Assembly (NCBI GenBank): GCA_016927185.1
Contig: JAFGND010000034.1
Coordinates: forward strand, 33,427-97,426
Reading direction: 5' to 3'
Origin: Candidatus Coatesiibacteriota bacterium
GTDB taxonomy: Bacteria > JAFGND01
DNA length: 64,000 bases
Shown: piece after piece, positions 1 to 8,690 of the stretch
Position numbering within the stretch: the stretch's first letter is position 1
Layout: every line of letters begins with the position of its first letter
Program-made: the position numbers and the translations under genes
The notes under the pieces: generated by a model
Told to the model about the DNA's origin: nothing
The model's input: the letters and a program-made list of their open reading frames with translations, nothing else
The model's database searches: none

Positions 1-833
1 CTGTGGCCATCAAGATGATATTTACCTTCTTCAGGAAAAAACTCCAGAGTTCCAAGAAATCCATCGGGATTCTTGTTTTTAAGACAATCTGATATGCCTT
101 GAAATGACAGATCACAATTAAAAATATTAGCTTCTCTTGCAAGATTCTCTGGAGAATGTGCATCACTATTTGAAACAAGAAAATAATCATCCAGTGCAGA
201 AACATGCCAGTTCATTTCTGGATCAGAACTTAATCCGGTTTCTAGAGCGTGAATATATTCTGTCAAATCCTTGAAACAGTCTTCAATATTGTCAAATCCT
301 GTCTTGCTGCCAAAAAGAGAAAAATGCGGTGTCCATATATGAGCTGGAATGAATATGACATCCTGATTTACTGACAGGCATATTTCAAGAAGATCATGTG
401 CAGAAATCCCAAGTATAGGTCTTCCATCACTTTTTACATTCCCTATTAAAGACAATCTCAAGCTAAGCTTTTCTGCACTCTTTATATCTGGGAAAATTAT
501 TATATTATGATTTTTCCTTACCTTACCATCTTGTTTGTAAATAGATGATACTTCTGCTGTTAATACAAATCCAGGTATAATATCACAATTTTTATAAATC
601 CTGTTTTCTATACTTTTCCTGAATTCATCTTTCAGGGAAAGCAACCCGGAACCATCTTCATTCATTTTCTCTTTCAATTCATCAAGCCATTTAGGATGAA
701 TGAAATCACCTGTTCCAACAAGATTGATACCCTTTATGGCAGCTGAAATGAAAAGATTCTCTGGATTACAATTCTTGCTTGTTGCTATTGAATAATGCGA
801 ATGAATATGTAAATCTGCTGTGAACAAAGTCAT
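1..833 (-). CDS. EndoQ-like PHP-domain DNA endonuclease (3' end cut off by the window edge)
   Basis: The minus-strand reading frame opens at an ATG at 833-831 and runs without a stop off the left edge, so about 277 N-terminal residues are visible. The start MTLFTADLHIHSHYS carries the HxH metal motif of PHP phosphoesterases. It is followed by GTGDFIHPKW, a signature I associate with endonuclease Q and the related proteins often annotated as UvrD-like PHP proteins. Further metal-type motifs are visible, such as IIPGFVLTAEVS, FIPAHIWTP and VSNSDAHSP. EndoQ cuts DNA 5' of deaminated bases. The C-terminal zinc-binding region of the family would lie outside the window. Assignment to PHP is firm; the EndoQ subfamily is inferred from motif memory. 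Confidence 0.75.
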   Translation of the reverse strand, partial: MTLFTADLHIHSHYSIATSKNCNPENLFISAAIKGINLVGTGDFIHPKWLDELKEKMNEDGSGLLSLKDEFRKSIENRIYKNCDIIPGFVLTAEVSSIYKQDGKVRKNHNIIIFPDIKSAEKLSLRLSLIGNVKSDGRPILGISAHDLLEICLSVNQDVIFIPAHIWTPHFSLFGSKTGFDNIEDCFKDLTEYIHALETGLSSDPEMNWHVSALDDYFLVSNSDAHSPENLAREANIFNCDLSFQGISDCLKNKNPDGFLGTLEFFPEEGKYHLDGH

Positions 834-1025
834 GATTTTCCTGAAATATTATTAAAGCTTTTAGTGTCAAGTTTTTAAATTATGAAGTGTTTTTTGAAAA
901 CATTGTTTATAAAGTCGCTTTTCTTGCATCCCCATTTATTTTTTTTCATCTATCCAAAATTACCAGAAAAAGAGTTTGCTATTTCCAATTAATGGACTAA
1001 TTTAGCTTGACTAAAAGAGAAATAT

Positions 1026-1031
1026 TATAAT
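1026..1031 (+). promoter_or_regulatory. Possible -10 box of the tRNA-Lys/tRNA-Ala unit
   Basis: A perfect TATAAT lies 20 bases upstream of tRNA-Lys, which is the expected distance for a short leader. A TTGACT at 1007-1012 is present, but its 13-base spacing is too short for a standard -35, so the -35 is unclear. The rest of 834-1050 shows nothing else recognisable. Confidence 0.4.
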
Positions 1032-1050
1032 TTTTTGCAACATTATAAAA

Positions 1051-1123
1051 GCACCGCTAGCTCAATTGGTAGAGCAACGGACTCTTAATCCGTAGGCTCT
1101 TGGTTCGATTCCAAGGCGGTGTA
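1051..1123 (+). tRNA. tRNA-Lys (anticodon CUU)
   Basis: A full cloverleaf can be folded. The 7-bp acceptor GCACCGC pairs with GCGGTGT, with one terminal G-U. The D arm is GCTC/GAGC, the anticodon loop is CTCTTAA giving CTT, and the T arm is CTTGG-TTCGATT-CCAAG. The discriminator is A. No CCA is encoded. It lies 10 bases before tRNA-Ala and is probably co-transcribed with it. Confidence 0.96.
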
Positions 1124-1133
1124 AAGAAGTCAA

Positions 1134-1207
1134 GGGGCTGTAGCTCAGTTGGCTAGAGCATTTGACTGGCAGTCAAAAGGCCGTGGGTTCGAGTCCCACC
1201 AGCTCCA
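1134..1207 (+). tRNA. tRNA-Ala (anticodon GGC)
   Basis: The acceptor GGGGCTG pairs with CAGCTCC, with one G-U pair. The anticodon stem TTTGA/TCAAA encloses the loop CTGGCAG, giving anticodon GGC. The T arm is GTGGG-TTCGAGT-CCCAC and the discriminator is A. No CCA is encoded. Confidence 0.96.
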
Positions 1208-1535
1208 ATAAATTCATACCAATTTGATTCAATATTTCTTTTTCTGCTATGCTTAGTAGTAATAATTTTCTCTCTCAGCTTCTTATGTTTATATAATAGA
1301 ATGATAATCATAATATCATGTATGTTAATCAACAGCAGATAAGAGAAGGATAAATGTTTTTAAGATTGAACTAAAGGCAATTGCAGGTATAGTTTTATCT
1401 TCTTAAGTTTTATTCTTAATTGTAAGAAAGAATATAATACCATGTAAGGAATAATTTGAAAAAAAAGACTGATAATATGGTTTTTGTATTATTTAAATAA
1501 TAAACTTTTAAAAGAAAAACATGTAAGCAGCGTGA
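1208..1535. other. AT-rich intergenic region without a recognisable gene
   Basis: About 330 bases separate tRNA-Ala from the 3' end of the minus-strand operon. I see no ORF of convincing coding character and no strong hairpin. A weak inverted repeat (TTCTTA...TAAGAA) occurs near 1411-1427 and is not enough to call a terminator. Confidence 0.6.
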
Positions 1536-3095
1536 TTATCTTCTTCTCTCCCATATTATTCCTGATACTAATCTATCTACAGGAACATAATCATCAGTCA
1601 AAACAAGAAAGTCAGTTTTTGCCCTGAGTTTATCAATCAAGTCACTTTCAAGTTCGTGACAGACAATGCAATAATCATCATCTCTTGTTCCGATATTATC
1701 AAGCAATTCCAGAGGCTTTGGTGAAGCAACGGCTACAAAAGTATCACGAAGCTTTGGATCACCACTTGCTCCCTCTGCGAATACTCTTACATAAGGGAAA
1801 ACTGCCCTTGATGTCTGACAGGTTGCCCCAAGGAACATTCCCTTATCCTGAATGTCAATAATATTTATGAGATAAACTCCATCATCCTTAAGGAGCTTTC
1901 TAATCATTGACAGGTATTCATAAGTAGTGAGATGGTAAGGTACTGATAAGTCATTATATGCGTCAGCATAAATGCAATCGAATTTCTCAACTCCTTTTCT
2001 GCATAATTCTTCAACAACCAGTCTGCCATCTCTGTTATCAGTAGCTATTCTCGGATCATCAGTCAAACCAAGATATTTATAGGAAACGTCAGTAACAACA
2101 GGATCTATTTCTGCGACAAAAACAAACGAATCTGGATAATTATGAACTAGATAGCGAGGTAAAGTGTATCCACCTCCTCCTATGAACATGAAACGAGCGT
2201 TTTTCTTGTCTTTGACTACCCGTTTTGTGATTGCAGCGTAAAGCTGTTCATAATCATATTCCAGATGATCAGGATTTTTTGGGTGACAATATGAATGAAT
2301 TAAATTATCAAGTCTTAAAACCATAAGCTGGGGATCTTTTTCTCTGGGATAAATCTGAATGAAAGAATAAGCGGAATCATGTGCATAAAGTCCATCTTCC
2401 CTGTCTTGAAGAAGAAGGAATTTTGCTAATTGCTTAGGTTTTTCTGAAGTTGTGAAAGAAAGAAAAAGAGCAACAAGTAATATGATAGCTAATATGCCAT
2501 GTATCCATCTCTTAGGTCCTGCCCATAACCCTAGCAAACTGAGTACAAATGAAACCATTACTATTACTGCTTTAACTCCTATCCATGCTATCAGGAAATA
2601 TCCTGTGAAAAGAGTGCCAAGTATTGATCCTATAGCACCCCATGCATATAGTGTTCCCACTGTTGATCCTATTTCATCTTTTTGTTCCAGTAAAGCCATC
2701 TTCGCGACTATTGGAGATATGCAACCAAGCGCACAAGAAGGAATAAAGAAAACAAACACAACACTAAGAAAAATCCTTATAGGCCAATGCAATTTTGTAA
2801 GCATATCCATAACTGAAATTGCCTGGTTCACTATTGGGATAGTTATACTAAGTATTGCTGCTATCATAAATATATAACCAAGAAATTTTTTGGGTTCCCA
2901 TTTATCAGCCATTTTTCCACCCAGGTAATTACCAAGAGATATACCACCTAAAATTACTGCAATTACTGCAGTCCATGTGTACAGAGATGATCCAAGATAA
3001 CGTGCAATAACCCTTCCTGCTACCAATTCTATAACCATCAAGGAAAAACTAGCCAAAAAAACTAAGGCAATGTTCTTTAAATTATGGCTTTTCAT
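1536..3095 (-). CDS. Fused MFS-like transporter / spermidine synthase-like protein
   Basis: The 519-residue protein has two parts. Residues 1 to about 220 hold seven or so hydrophobic segments resembling half of an MFS carrier, with a GNYLGGKMADKW loop. Residues about 225-519 form a Rossmann-type domain of the spermidine synthase superfamily, with a glycine-rich SAM motif (FIGGGGYTLPRY), an acidic strand end (VAEIDP) and FDCIYADAYND at the usual catalytic aspartate. Such fusions are widespread, but their substrate is generally unknown, so polyamine synthesis should not be assumed. It is the last gene of a minus operon and overlaps the thioesterase stop by 14 bases. The ATG at 3095 starts directly at the first membrane segment. 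Confidence 0.8.
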   Translation of the reverse strand: MKSHNLKNIALVFLASFSLMVIELVAGRVIARYLGSSLYTWTAVIAVILGGISLGNYLGGKMADKWEPKKFLGYIFMIAAILSITIPIVNQAISVMDMLTKLHWPIRIFLSVVFVFFIPSCALGCISPIVAKMALLEQKDEIGSTVGTLYAWGAIGSILGTLFTGYFLIAWIGVKAVIVMVSFVLSLLGLWAGPKRWIHGILAIILLVALFLSFTTSEKPKQLAKFLLLQDREDGLYAHDSAYSFIQIYPREKDPQLMVLRLDNLIHSYCHPKNPDHLEYDYEQLYAAITKRVVKDKKNARFMFIGGGGYTLPRYLVHNYPDSFVFVAEIDPVVTDVSYKYLGLTDDPRIATDNRDGRLVVEELCRKGVEKFDCIYADAYNDLSVPYHLTTYEYLSMIRKLLKDDGVYLINIIDIQDKGMFLGATCQTSRAVFPYVRVFAEGASGDPKLRDTFVAVASPKPLELLDNIGTRDDDYCIVCHELESDLIDKLRAKTDFLVLTDDYVPVDRLVSGIIWERRR

Positions 3096-3555
3096 TGTCT
3101 AACTCCCTTTTTAATGCATCTTCAATTTTGTCCTTTGAAGTGATAAAATATACAATTTCTGCTTTTGATAGTACTTTACCGCTGCTTTCTTCCAACCAGG
3201 CATCTACATAAGCTATCTTTCCCCTCTCTCTTGTTAGCTTTGCTTTAGCTATTAATGGAATTCTGCCTGATACAGGTTTTACAAATTCCACCATTATTTT
3301 TACAGTAACAGCAATCTTGTTGGTAATGGAAGTTAATGCCCAGAAACCTACTTCATCTAAGATGGTTGTTTGAATACCTCCGTGAAGCAATCCGGGATAT
3401 CCTTCCAGATCCGGTCTGGGTTCAATTTTTGAAGATACAATCCCTGTTTCCTCATCATAAAGAAATTTCATGCGAAGTCCATGTGTATGATTTGGATCAC
3501 AAGCAAAACAATTATAATCTTCCCAGTCCAGAAAATAATTCTCAACTTCCTTCAT
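3082..3555 (-). CDS. PaaI-family hotdog thioesterase
   Basis: The 157 residues match a hotdog-fold acyl-CoA thioesterase of the PaaI/4HBT group. The N-terminal NCFACDPNHTHGLRMKF resembles the common CFxCG...GL..F start. The core LLHGGIQTTILDEVGFWA holds the conserved HGG and the acidic residue of the catalytic helix. The C-terminal strands (VEFVKPV, KAEIVYFI) fit the fold. The likely role is hydrolysis of an acyl- or aryl-CoA; the substrate cannot be read from the sequence. It lies 4 bases after the repeat-protein gene upstream and overlaps the downstream MFS/spermidine synthase gene. Confidence 0.82.
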   Translation of the reverse strand: MKEVENYFLDWEDYNCFACDPNHTHGLRMKFLYDEETGIVSSKIEPRPDLEGYPGLLHGGIQTTILDEVGFWALTSITNKIAVTVKIMVEFVKPVSGRIPLIAKAKLTRERGKIAYVDAWLEESSGKVLSKAEIVYFITSKDKIEDALKRELDNEKP

Positions 3556-3559
3556 ATCA

Positions 3560-4543
3560 TTAGTCTTCTATATGTCTTTCTATCTTTATTGTTTTCCCAT
3601 TCGCATCTATGCATTTATATATATAATGATCCTGATCATCTATATAATCATATGTCTCTTTGGAAAACCTTTCCTTGTTGTTTGCCTGGATTTCAGAAGC
3701 ATTGTAGTAAACAACCTCCTTCAATCTGCCTTTTTCATCATATAACCGCTTGATTTTTGCTATTCCATCCTTATTATTTATAAGATTGTTGTTCCCATCA
3801 AGGAATTTCTTTTCAATCATTCTTCCCTGACTATCATAAACAACCTGGAATTTCGCAAATCCAAATGGATTTAAAATTGGCTTGTCTCCGGTTCCGAGAT
3901 ATCCTTCCTCAGTCCTCCTGCCATCCTTATCATATGTCCAGAAAACTGTTATTATGCCATATTTATCTGCATAAGGTAATCCTGAACCATCAAAGCCTGA
4001 CACTGAAATCAGGTTCTTTTCATTGTATTTATAAACTCTTCTTGCAAGCCCTTGAATCGGTTTTCCTTCAAGCCCGAAATATGCTTCTTCTATCACTCTT
4101 CCCTGTTCATCGTATTTGAAGGTTTTTCTAGCAATGGGAAGAGCCGGAGAACCATCAGACTTGAGGTTTTCCTCTTCAATTACCCATCCATTTTTGTCAT
4201 AAAGAGCTATTGTTCTGTGTATACCACCCTGACCATTTGTAGGATTATCTTTATCATCATAAAATGATTTTTCCACTGGAAGCCCTTTATCATTATATCG
4301 AAATTTCTGTTTTGCAATTCCAAATTGATTGGATGATAATCTGCTTCCATCCATTCTCCATATCTCAGTAATCTTGCCTATTTCATTCAAGATTACTTTA
4401 TAGTATATTCCATGAGCAGGAGGTTTTTCAAGGGGATTACCTATGAACTGGTTTTTAACCTCATCATATCCCAGTCTGTCAAAATACTTTTCCTCAGCCA
4501 TTATCAATGCTGATAACAGACAAATCAAAATAATAACTTTCAT
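3560..4543 (-). CDS. Exported protein with YD-like repeats of about 43 residues
   Basis: The 327-residue protein starts with a short hydrophobic signal sequence (MKVIILICLLSALIMA) and then consists almost wholly of six or seven imperfect repeats of about 40-45 residues. Each has a core like F-x-YDE-x-GRVIEE-x-YFG followed by GKPI and a glycine-rich turn. The Y-D-x-x-G-R pattern recalls the YD/RHS repeat class, but no RHS core or toxin domain is present. It is probably a periplasmic or surface beta-structure; its function is unknown. It sits in the gatA operon, 3 bases after gatA, and there is no obvious functional tie to that gene. Confidence 0.65.
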   Translation of the reverse strand: MKVIILICLLSALIMAEEKYFDRLGYDEVKNQFIGNPLEKPPAHGIYYKVILNEIGKITEIWRMDGSRLSSNQFGIAKQKFRYNDKGLPVEKSFYDDKDNPTNGQGGIHRTIALYDKNGWVIEEENLKSDGSPALPIARKTFKYDEQGRVIEEAYFGLEGKPIQGLARRVYKYNEKNLISVSGFDGSGLPYADKYGIITVFWTYDKDGRRTEEGYLGTGDKPILNPFGFAKFQVVYDSQGRMIEKKFLDGNNNLINNKDGIAKIKRLYDEKGRLKEVVYYNASEIQANNKERFSKETYDYIDDQDHYIYKCIDANGKTIKIERHIED

Positions 4544-4546
4544 GAT

Positions 4547-6016
4547 TTAACTCTCTTCATTTATTAACTCAAGATATCTTGAAAATGATAATAGCATTGG
4601 TTCACTGAAATATTCTCCAATAAGTTGAATACCAGCAGGCAATTTTTCATTTTCAGATTTAACAGGTATTGAAATGCTTGGCATTCCTGTCAAGTTTGAT
4701 GCAACAGTAAGTATATCACTCATATACATTGTTATTGGATCATCAAGCTTTTCACCAAACCTGAAAGGAAGAGATGGTGTTGTGGGTGTCAATATAAAAT
4801 CACATGATTCGAACGCTTTATCCAGCTCCCTTTTAAGAAGTGTTCTTATTTTCAAAGCTTTCAAATAATATGCATCATAATAACCTGATTTCAAGACATA
4901 AGTTCCAAGCATGATCCTGCGTTTAACTTCCTCCCCGAAACCTTCTGTTCTTGTCCTGGTGAATACTTCCATCATGTTTTTAGCGTCTTTAGTTATTGTT
5001 CCATATCTTATTCCATCATAACGGGCAAGATTTGAAGATGCTTCAGCAGTTGCAACAATATAATATGCAGATATCCCATATTGTGTAAGGGGAAGAGAAA
5101 TATTGACAAATTCTATTTCATATCCAGATAATTTTTTTGTATAAGAATCAAATATCTTCCTGATTGATTCTTCTATTCCTTCCTGTAAGTACTCATTAGG
5201 TATTCCAATCCTCCATTTCCTGATTCCTGGATTGAATTTATTTTTTTCCTTTCCTGCAATCCATTCCAGAAAATTCGAAGGATATTCAGGTATAACAGTT
5301 GAACTTGTTGAATCCTTTGTATCCCTTCCCTGAATTACAGTCAAAAGAAGTGCAATATCTATGACGTTTTTTCCAAAAGGACCAATCTGATCAAGGGATG
5401 ATGCAAATGCCACAAGACCGTATCTTGATACAAGTCCATAAGTGGGTTTAAGCCCTATTATTCCACAGAAAGCTGCAGGCTGCCTTATTGAACCTCCGGT
5501 ATCAGAACCCAGTGCAAGCAATGATGCCCCATAAGAAACTGCTGCTGCACTTCCTCCTGAAGAACCACCCGGCACTCTTGATAAATCAAGAGGATTTTTA
5601 GTATATCCAAAAGATGAATATTCCGTACTTGAACCCATTGCAAATTCATCAAGGTTTGTTTTGCCTATTATCAGAGCATCTTCTCTGATAATCCTGTCTA
5701 TTACAGTTGCATTATACGGGCTTATAAAATCCTTCAAGATTCTGCTTGCGCAGCTAAGCCTAACTCCTTCAACTGCAATATTGTCTTTCACTGCCAAAGG
5801 AACTCCTGCAAGCAACCCTAGTGGTTCATTTTTCCTGATTTTCTCATCTATTCTTTCAGCCTGCTTGATGCAAATATCAGGTGTCAAGCTAATGAAAGCA
5901 TTACATTCTTCCTGACACTTCTTGGCTTTCTTATTAAATAATTCAGCTATTTCTATTACTGAAATATTACCTCTCTTTACTTTTCCAGCTAATTCAAAAG
6001 CATTAATGAATTCCAA
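4547..6016 (-). CDS. gatA: Asp-tRNA(Asn)/Glu-tRNA(Gln) amidotransferase subunit A
   Basis: This is the amidase subunit of GatCAB, which releases ammonia from glutamine to convert misacylated Glu-tRNA(Gln) or Asp-tRNA(Asn). The 489-residue length is typical. The amidase-signature triad is intact: Lys77 in AVKDNI, the cis-Ser152 in the GGSSGGS loop, and the nucleophile Ser176 in GSDTGGSIRQP. The family block LVSRYGLVAFASSLDQIGP follows. gatB and gatC are not in the window. The gene starts 2 bases after the DUF2232-like gene, so it is translated as part of that operon. Confidence 0.96.
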   Translation of the reverse strand: MEFINAFELAGKVKRGNISVIEIAELFNKKAKKCQEECNAFISLTPDICIKQAERIDEKIRKNEPLGLLAGVPLAVKDNIAVEGVRLSCASRILKDFISPYNATVIDRIIREDALIIGKTNLDEFAMGSSTEYSSFGYTKNPLDLSRVPGGSSGGSAAAVSYGASLLALGSDTGGSIRQPAAFCGIIGLKPTYGLVSRYGLVAFASSLDQIGPFGKNVIDIALLLTVIQGRDTKDSTSSTVIPEYPSNFLEWIAGKEKNKFNPGIRKWRIGIPNEYLQEGIEESIRKIFDSYTKKLSGYEIEFVNISLPLTQYGISAYYIVATAEASSNLARYDGIRYGTITKDAKNMMEVFTRTRTEGFGEEVKRRIMLGTYVLKSGYYDAYYLKALKIRTLLKRELDKAFESCDFILTPTTPSLPFRFGEKLDDPITMYMSDILTVASNLTGMPSISIPVKSENEKLPAGIQLIGEYFSEPMLLSFSRYLELINEES

Positions 6017-6018
6017 TT

Positions 6019-6948
6019 CTATCCTTGTTCCTTCTTCTCTTTTTCTACCCTGAAATCAAAAAACTGATCAAACAAGCCTACTATGAAAACAAATGCCGCA
6101 AGAAGCGGTTCTATTATAATAAATGCAATAAAAACCCATAACAAGCTTCTTGAAAGATTCCTTTTTCTTATATGAAAGGAAAATACTGCAAGACCTTGTA
6201 CCATCCATAAAAAAGCAAGAACTATGAACAAGTTATAGCCTATCCTGTAAGGACTCCATATACTCATTATGATTGATCCAAGCAAAGCTATAAGAAGCAT
6301 ATCATTAAGCCTGAATGAATTGAAAGCAATGCTTTCTTCCTTTCTCTGCCTGAGAAAAATCGCAATAAGAGCAGGAAATAAACTTGATATGAAATAAATC
6401 GATGGTAACAAAAGCTTTACCCAATTATATATAGTCTTGACGCCTGAAATCAGCTGATTTATCTGATTTTCTGTAATATTCATCTGTCTGTATACTTTCG
6501 TAAGATCCTCTATCAATTTCTCTGCCTCAGGAAAATTAGCTAATTTCAGAAAATCTGAACCAAATAATGTAATGCTTAGAAGAAGGAATGGTATTGCAAC
6601 AAAATAAAGATTGAAAGATTTCAATACTGCTGAATTTCTTGCAATCTCAAATACTATGATTGGAATTACTGTTTCAGCAAGAAACAATGCGCACAAAACA
6701 GGATCAAAATTGCTGAAAATCAGAATAAATAACAGACCCAATAAAATAGAAACAATGCCTTTGATTTTCTCAGATTTCAGAAGTACTGGATAGTAATAGT
6801 ATATAGTTAAACCTATTCCAATTGCTTTTGCAAAACCAACAAACTGTGAAGCCGTATATAATAATCCAATACCTGAAATTCCAAGAAGAATGTACAGCCA
6901 GCTAGCAGATTGAGATTTACCAAGGTTTGAATTTGTTTCAGGTTCCAT
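6019..6948 (-). CDS. Polytopic membrane protein, DUF2232 (YybS)-like
   Basis: The 309 residues contain about eight hydrophobic segments. The layout of an acidic amphipathic loop near residues 130-170, then NSFRLNDMLLIALLG and a Trp-rich segment ending in MVQGLAVFSFHIRKR, resembles the DUF2232/YybS family. Function is unknown. It is the first gene of the minus operon running to 1536, and its ATG is at 6948. Confidence 0.6.
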   Translation of the reverse strand: MEPETNSNLGKSQSASWLYILLGISGIGLLYTASQFVGFAKAIGIGLTIYYYYPVLLKSEKIKGIVSILLGLLFILIFSNFDPVLCALFLAETVIPIIVFEIARNSAVLKSFNLYFVAIPFLLLSITLFGSDFLKLANFPEAEKLIEDLTKVYRQMNITENQINQLISGVKTIYNWVKLLLPSIYFISSLFPALIAIFLRQRKEESIAFNSFRLNDMLLIALLGSIIMSIWSPYRIGYNLFIVLAFLWMVQGLAVFSFHIRKRNLSRSLLWVFIAFIIIEPLLAAFVFIVGLFDQFFDFRVEKEKKEQG

Positions 6949-7007
6949 AAATATTAGGCAGTCAGGCTCTTGACAGGCTTGTGTTTAGTCAAGAATAAAG
7001 GACTGCA

Positions 7008-7036
7008 AAAGGAGATGCCTGAAAAATATCTCCTTT
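7008..7036 (-). terminator. Rho-independent terminator after the WD40 lipoprotein gene
   Basis: On the minus strand a perfect 9-bp stem (AAAGGAGAT / ATCTCCTTT, 7028-7036 with 7008-7016) closes an 11-base loop. It lies just beyond the stop codon at 7043. The downstream run TTTTGC is a short U tract. Confidence 0.65.
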
Positions 7037-7042
7037 CAAAAA

Positions 7043-8056
7043 TCAATAAAGCTTCCAGTATATCAATTTGTCATCTTTTCCACCAGAAAGAGCAAACTGA
7101 TTATCTGGACTTATATCAACTGCATTAACCTCACTTGTATGTTCAGTGAAAGTTCTTATCAAACTGCCATCAGTATCCCAGTATTTAAGAGTATTGTCAT
7201 AACTCCCTGATAGAATTCTCTTGCCATCAGAGCTTATTTCAACACCTAATACTCCTCCTTGATGATCATCCATTATATGGAGACATACTGCATCATCAAT
7301 CCTCCAGTATCTTACTCCTCCATCCATTCCGCATGAAACTGCATACTTTCCATCATGACTGAACTTTACGCACGTTATTTTGTCATTATGACCCTTGTAA
7401 TCCCTTATTTTTGAACCATCAACAGTTTTATGCAAATAGAAATTTGTTCCCCTGGCAACAAGTGAATAATAACCATCATGGCTTACATCAACCGAATTCA
7501 CAGGACCACTTTCATCTTTGTAAGTCAAGATACATTGCCCAGCAGATAATTTCCAGTATTTAACCAATTTGTCCTGGCTTCCGGATAGAACATATAAACC
7601 ATCTGGAGACAGGGCAATAGAAATAACTGTATTCTCATGACCAGTCATGGTTCGTATAAGCTTTCCATCCGCAATTTTCCAGTATCTGATTGTCATATCC
7701 TTGCCGGAGCTCACTGCATAATTTCCATCAGGAGTTATACAGACGCTATTCACATAATCAGTATGCCCTGAGAATGTCATCAGGCACTTTCCCTCGACAA
7801 GATCGTAATATCTTAATGAAGTGTCATCACTTCCGGCAAGTGCTTTCTTCCCATCTGGACTGAAAACAACGCATGATACTGGAGCGGTAAAATCAGTAAA
7901 TGTGTTCATTTCTCCTGTACCCGTACTTGTTCCAGTTCCTGTACCAGTTCCCGTCCCTGTGCCATTATCTGTTGAATCATCACCACAGCTGCATCCAGAA
8001 ATACTGATGCAGATTCCTGCTACTAAAATAGCTATTAATGTCAATTTATTATACAT
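7043..8056 (-). CDS. WD40-repeat lipoprotein
   Basis: The chosen ATG at 8056 follows a good ribosome site (AAAGGAGTTGAA). An upstream in-frame ATG at 8080 lacks one. The product is 337 residues. A signal peptide ends in the lipobox ISISGC, and a flexible GT-rich linker (about seven Gly-Thr dipeptides) follows. Seven WD40-type blades of about 42 residues come next, each with a core like SPDGKYAVSGGKD...RYW. Seven repeats would close one propeller. It is probably anchored on the outer or inner membrane as a binding scaffold; no enzymatic motif is seen. It is a single-gene unit with its own terminator. Confidence 0.85.
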   Translation of the reverse strand: MYNKLTLIAILVAGICISISGCSCGDDSTDNGTGTGTGTGTGTSTGTGEMNTFTDFTAPVSCVVFSPDGKKALAGSDDTSLRYYDLVEGKCLMTFSGHTDYVNSVCITPDGNYAVSSGKDMTIRYWKIADGKLIRTMTGHENTVISIALSPDGLYVLSGSQDKLVKYWKLSAGQCILTYKDESGPVNSVDVSHDGYYSLVARGTNFYLHKTVDGSKIRDYKGHNDKITCVKFSHDGKYAVSCGMDGGVRYWRIDDAVCLHIMDDHQGGVLGVEISSDGKRILSGSYDNTLKYWDTDGSLIRTFTEHTSEVNAVDISPDNQFALSGGKDDKLIYWKLY

Positions 8057-8174
8057 TTCAACTCCTTTACAAATTTTCACAAATTCAAGAACCAGCTTTT
8101 CATTTATATAGCAAGCTTTTTCTTGATTCAGGTAAAAAGATGTTTTAGCAAGTAGTAATCAAGTTGAATTTCCT

Positions 8175-8190
8175 TGAAACCCTTGTTTCA
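8175..8190. repeat. Small perfect inverted repeat in the divergent WD40/secA intergenic region
   Basis: TGAAAC-CCTT-GTTTCA is a perfect 6-bp arm palindrome in the 204-base space between divergent genes. It could be an operator or a minor RNA hairpin. There is no second copy nearby to support a regulator site. Confidence 0.3.
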
Positions 8191-8260
8191 GTATCTTTGG
8201 AAATCAAGTACCACAGCAAAATGACTTGCCTAAAAATAGCATAATCAGATACTTGTCTTT

Positions 8261-8689
8261 ATGCCAGATGAATGCAAAGATCAGGATCAAGTAAATATTC
8301 AGGAATTCCTGAAAGAGAGAGAAAAGATAAGGAAAGTTCTTGGAAACATAGGAGGAAAAAAGTTAAATCGTTTTTCAAAAACTTTCAATATTATTTTTTT
8401 CATTCTAGTCTTATTCGCATTCTCAGGAGTTTTCTTTTTCAAGACAATAGAGCATAAAATAGAATCAATAGAAGTAGGAGTACTTCTATTGAGTATAAAA
8501 CTTGCAATCTTCTTATACAATGAGGCCAAGGTCACTCATTTTCAATTCTGGATGCTAAGTTCACTTGAAATGAGGTTGAATAATCTAAGCAAGAATATGG
8601 AAATAATGAAATCAGACATGAAAGCCATAAAGGAAAGTATAGAGAAGATTAAGGAAGAATTGGAAATAAAGAATCAAGATAAGGAATAA
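8261..8689 (+). CDS. Small membrane protein with C-terminal coiled coil, first gene of the secA operon
   Basis: The 142-residue protein has a charged N-terminus and one strong transmembrane segment (FNIIFFILVLFAFSGVFFF, about residues 42-60). A moderately hydrophobic region follows. A long Lys/Glu-rich helix at about residues 105-142 has heptad character (NLSKNMEIMKSDMKAIKES). I do not recognise the family. It ends 1 base before the secA ATG, so the two are certainly co-transcribed. No clear Shine-Dalgarno precedes its ATG. A role near the translocon is possible only by association. Confidence 0.7.
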   Translation: MPDECKDQDQVNIQEFLKEREKIRKVLGNIGGKKLNRFSKTFNIIFFILVLFAFSGVFFFKTIEHKIESIEVGVLLLSIKLAIFLYNEAKVTHFQFWMLSSLEMRLNNLSKNMEIMKSDMKAIKESIEKIKEELEIKNQDKE

Positions 8690-8690
8690 T

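Noticed and set aside
1536-3095. Polyamine biosynthesis gene speE
   Set aside because: The MFS-fused subfamily has a modified SAM loop and no neighbouring speD or speA, so a true spermidine synthase call is not supported.
7900-7960. Phase-variable microsatellite in the Gly-Thr linker of the WD40 lipoprotein
   Set aside because: The DNA units differ by many synonymous changes, so slippage is unlikely. The repeat is kept at protein level.
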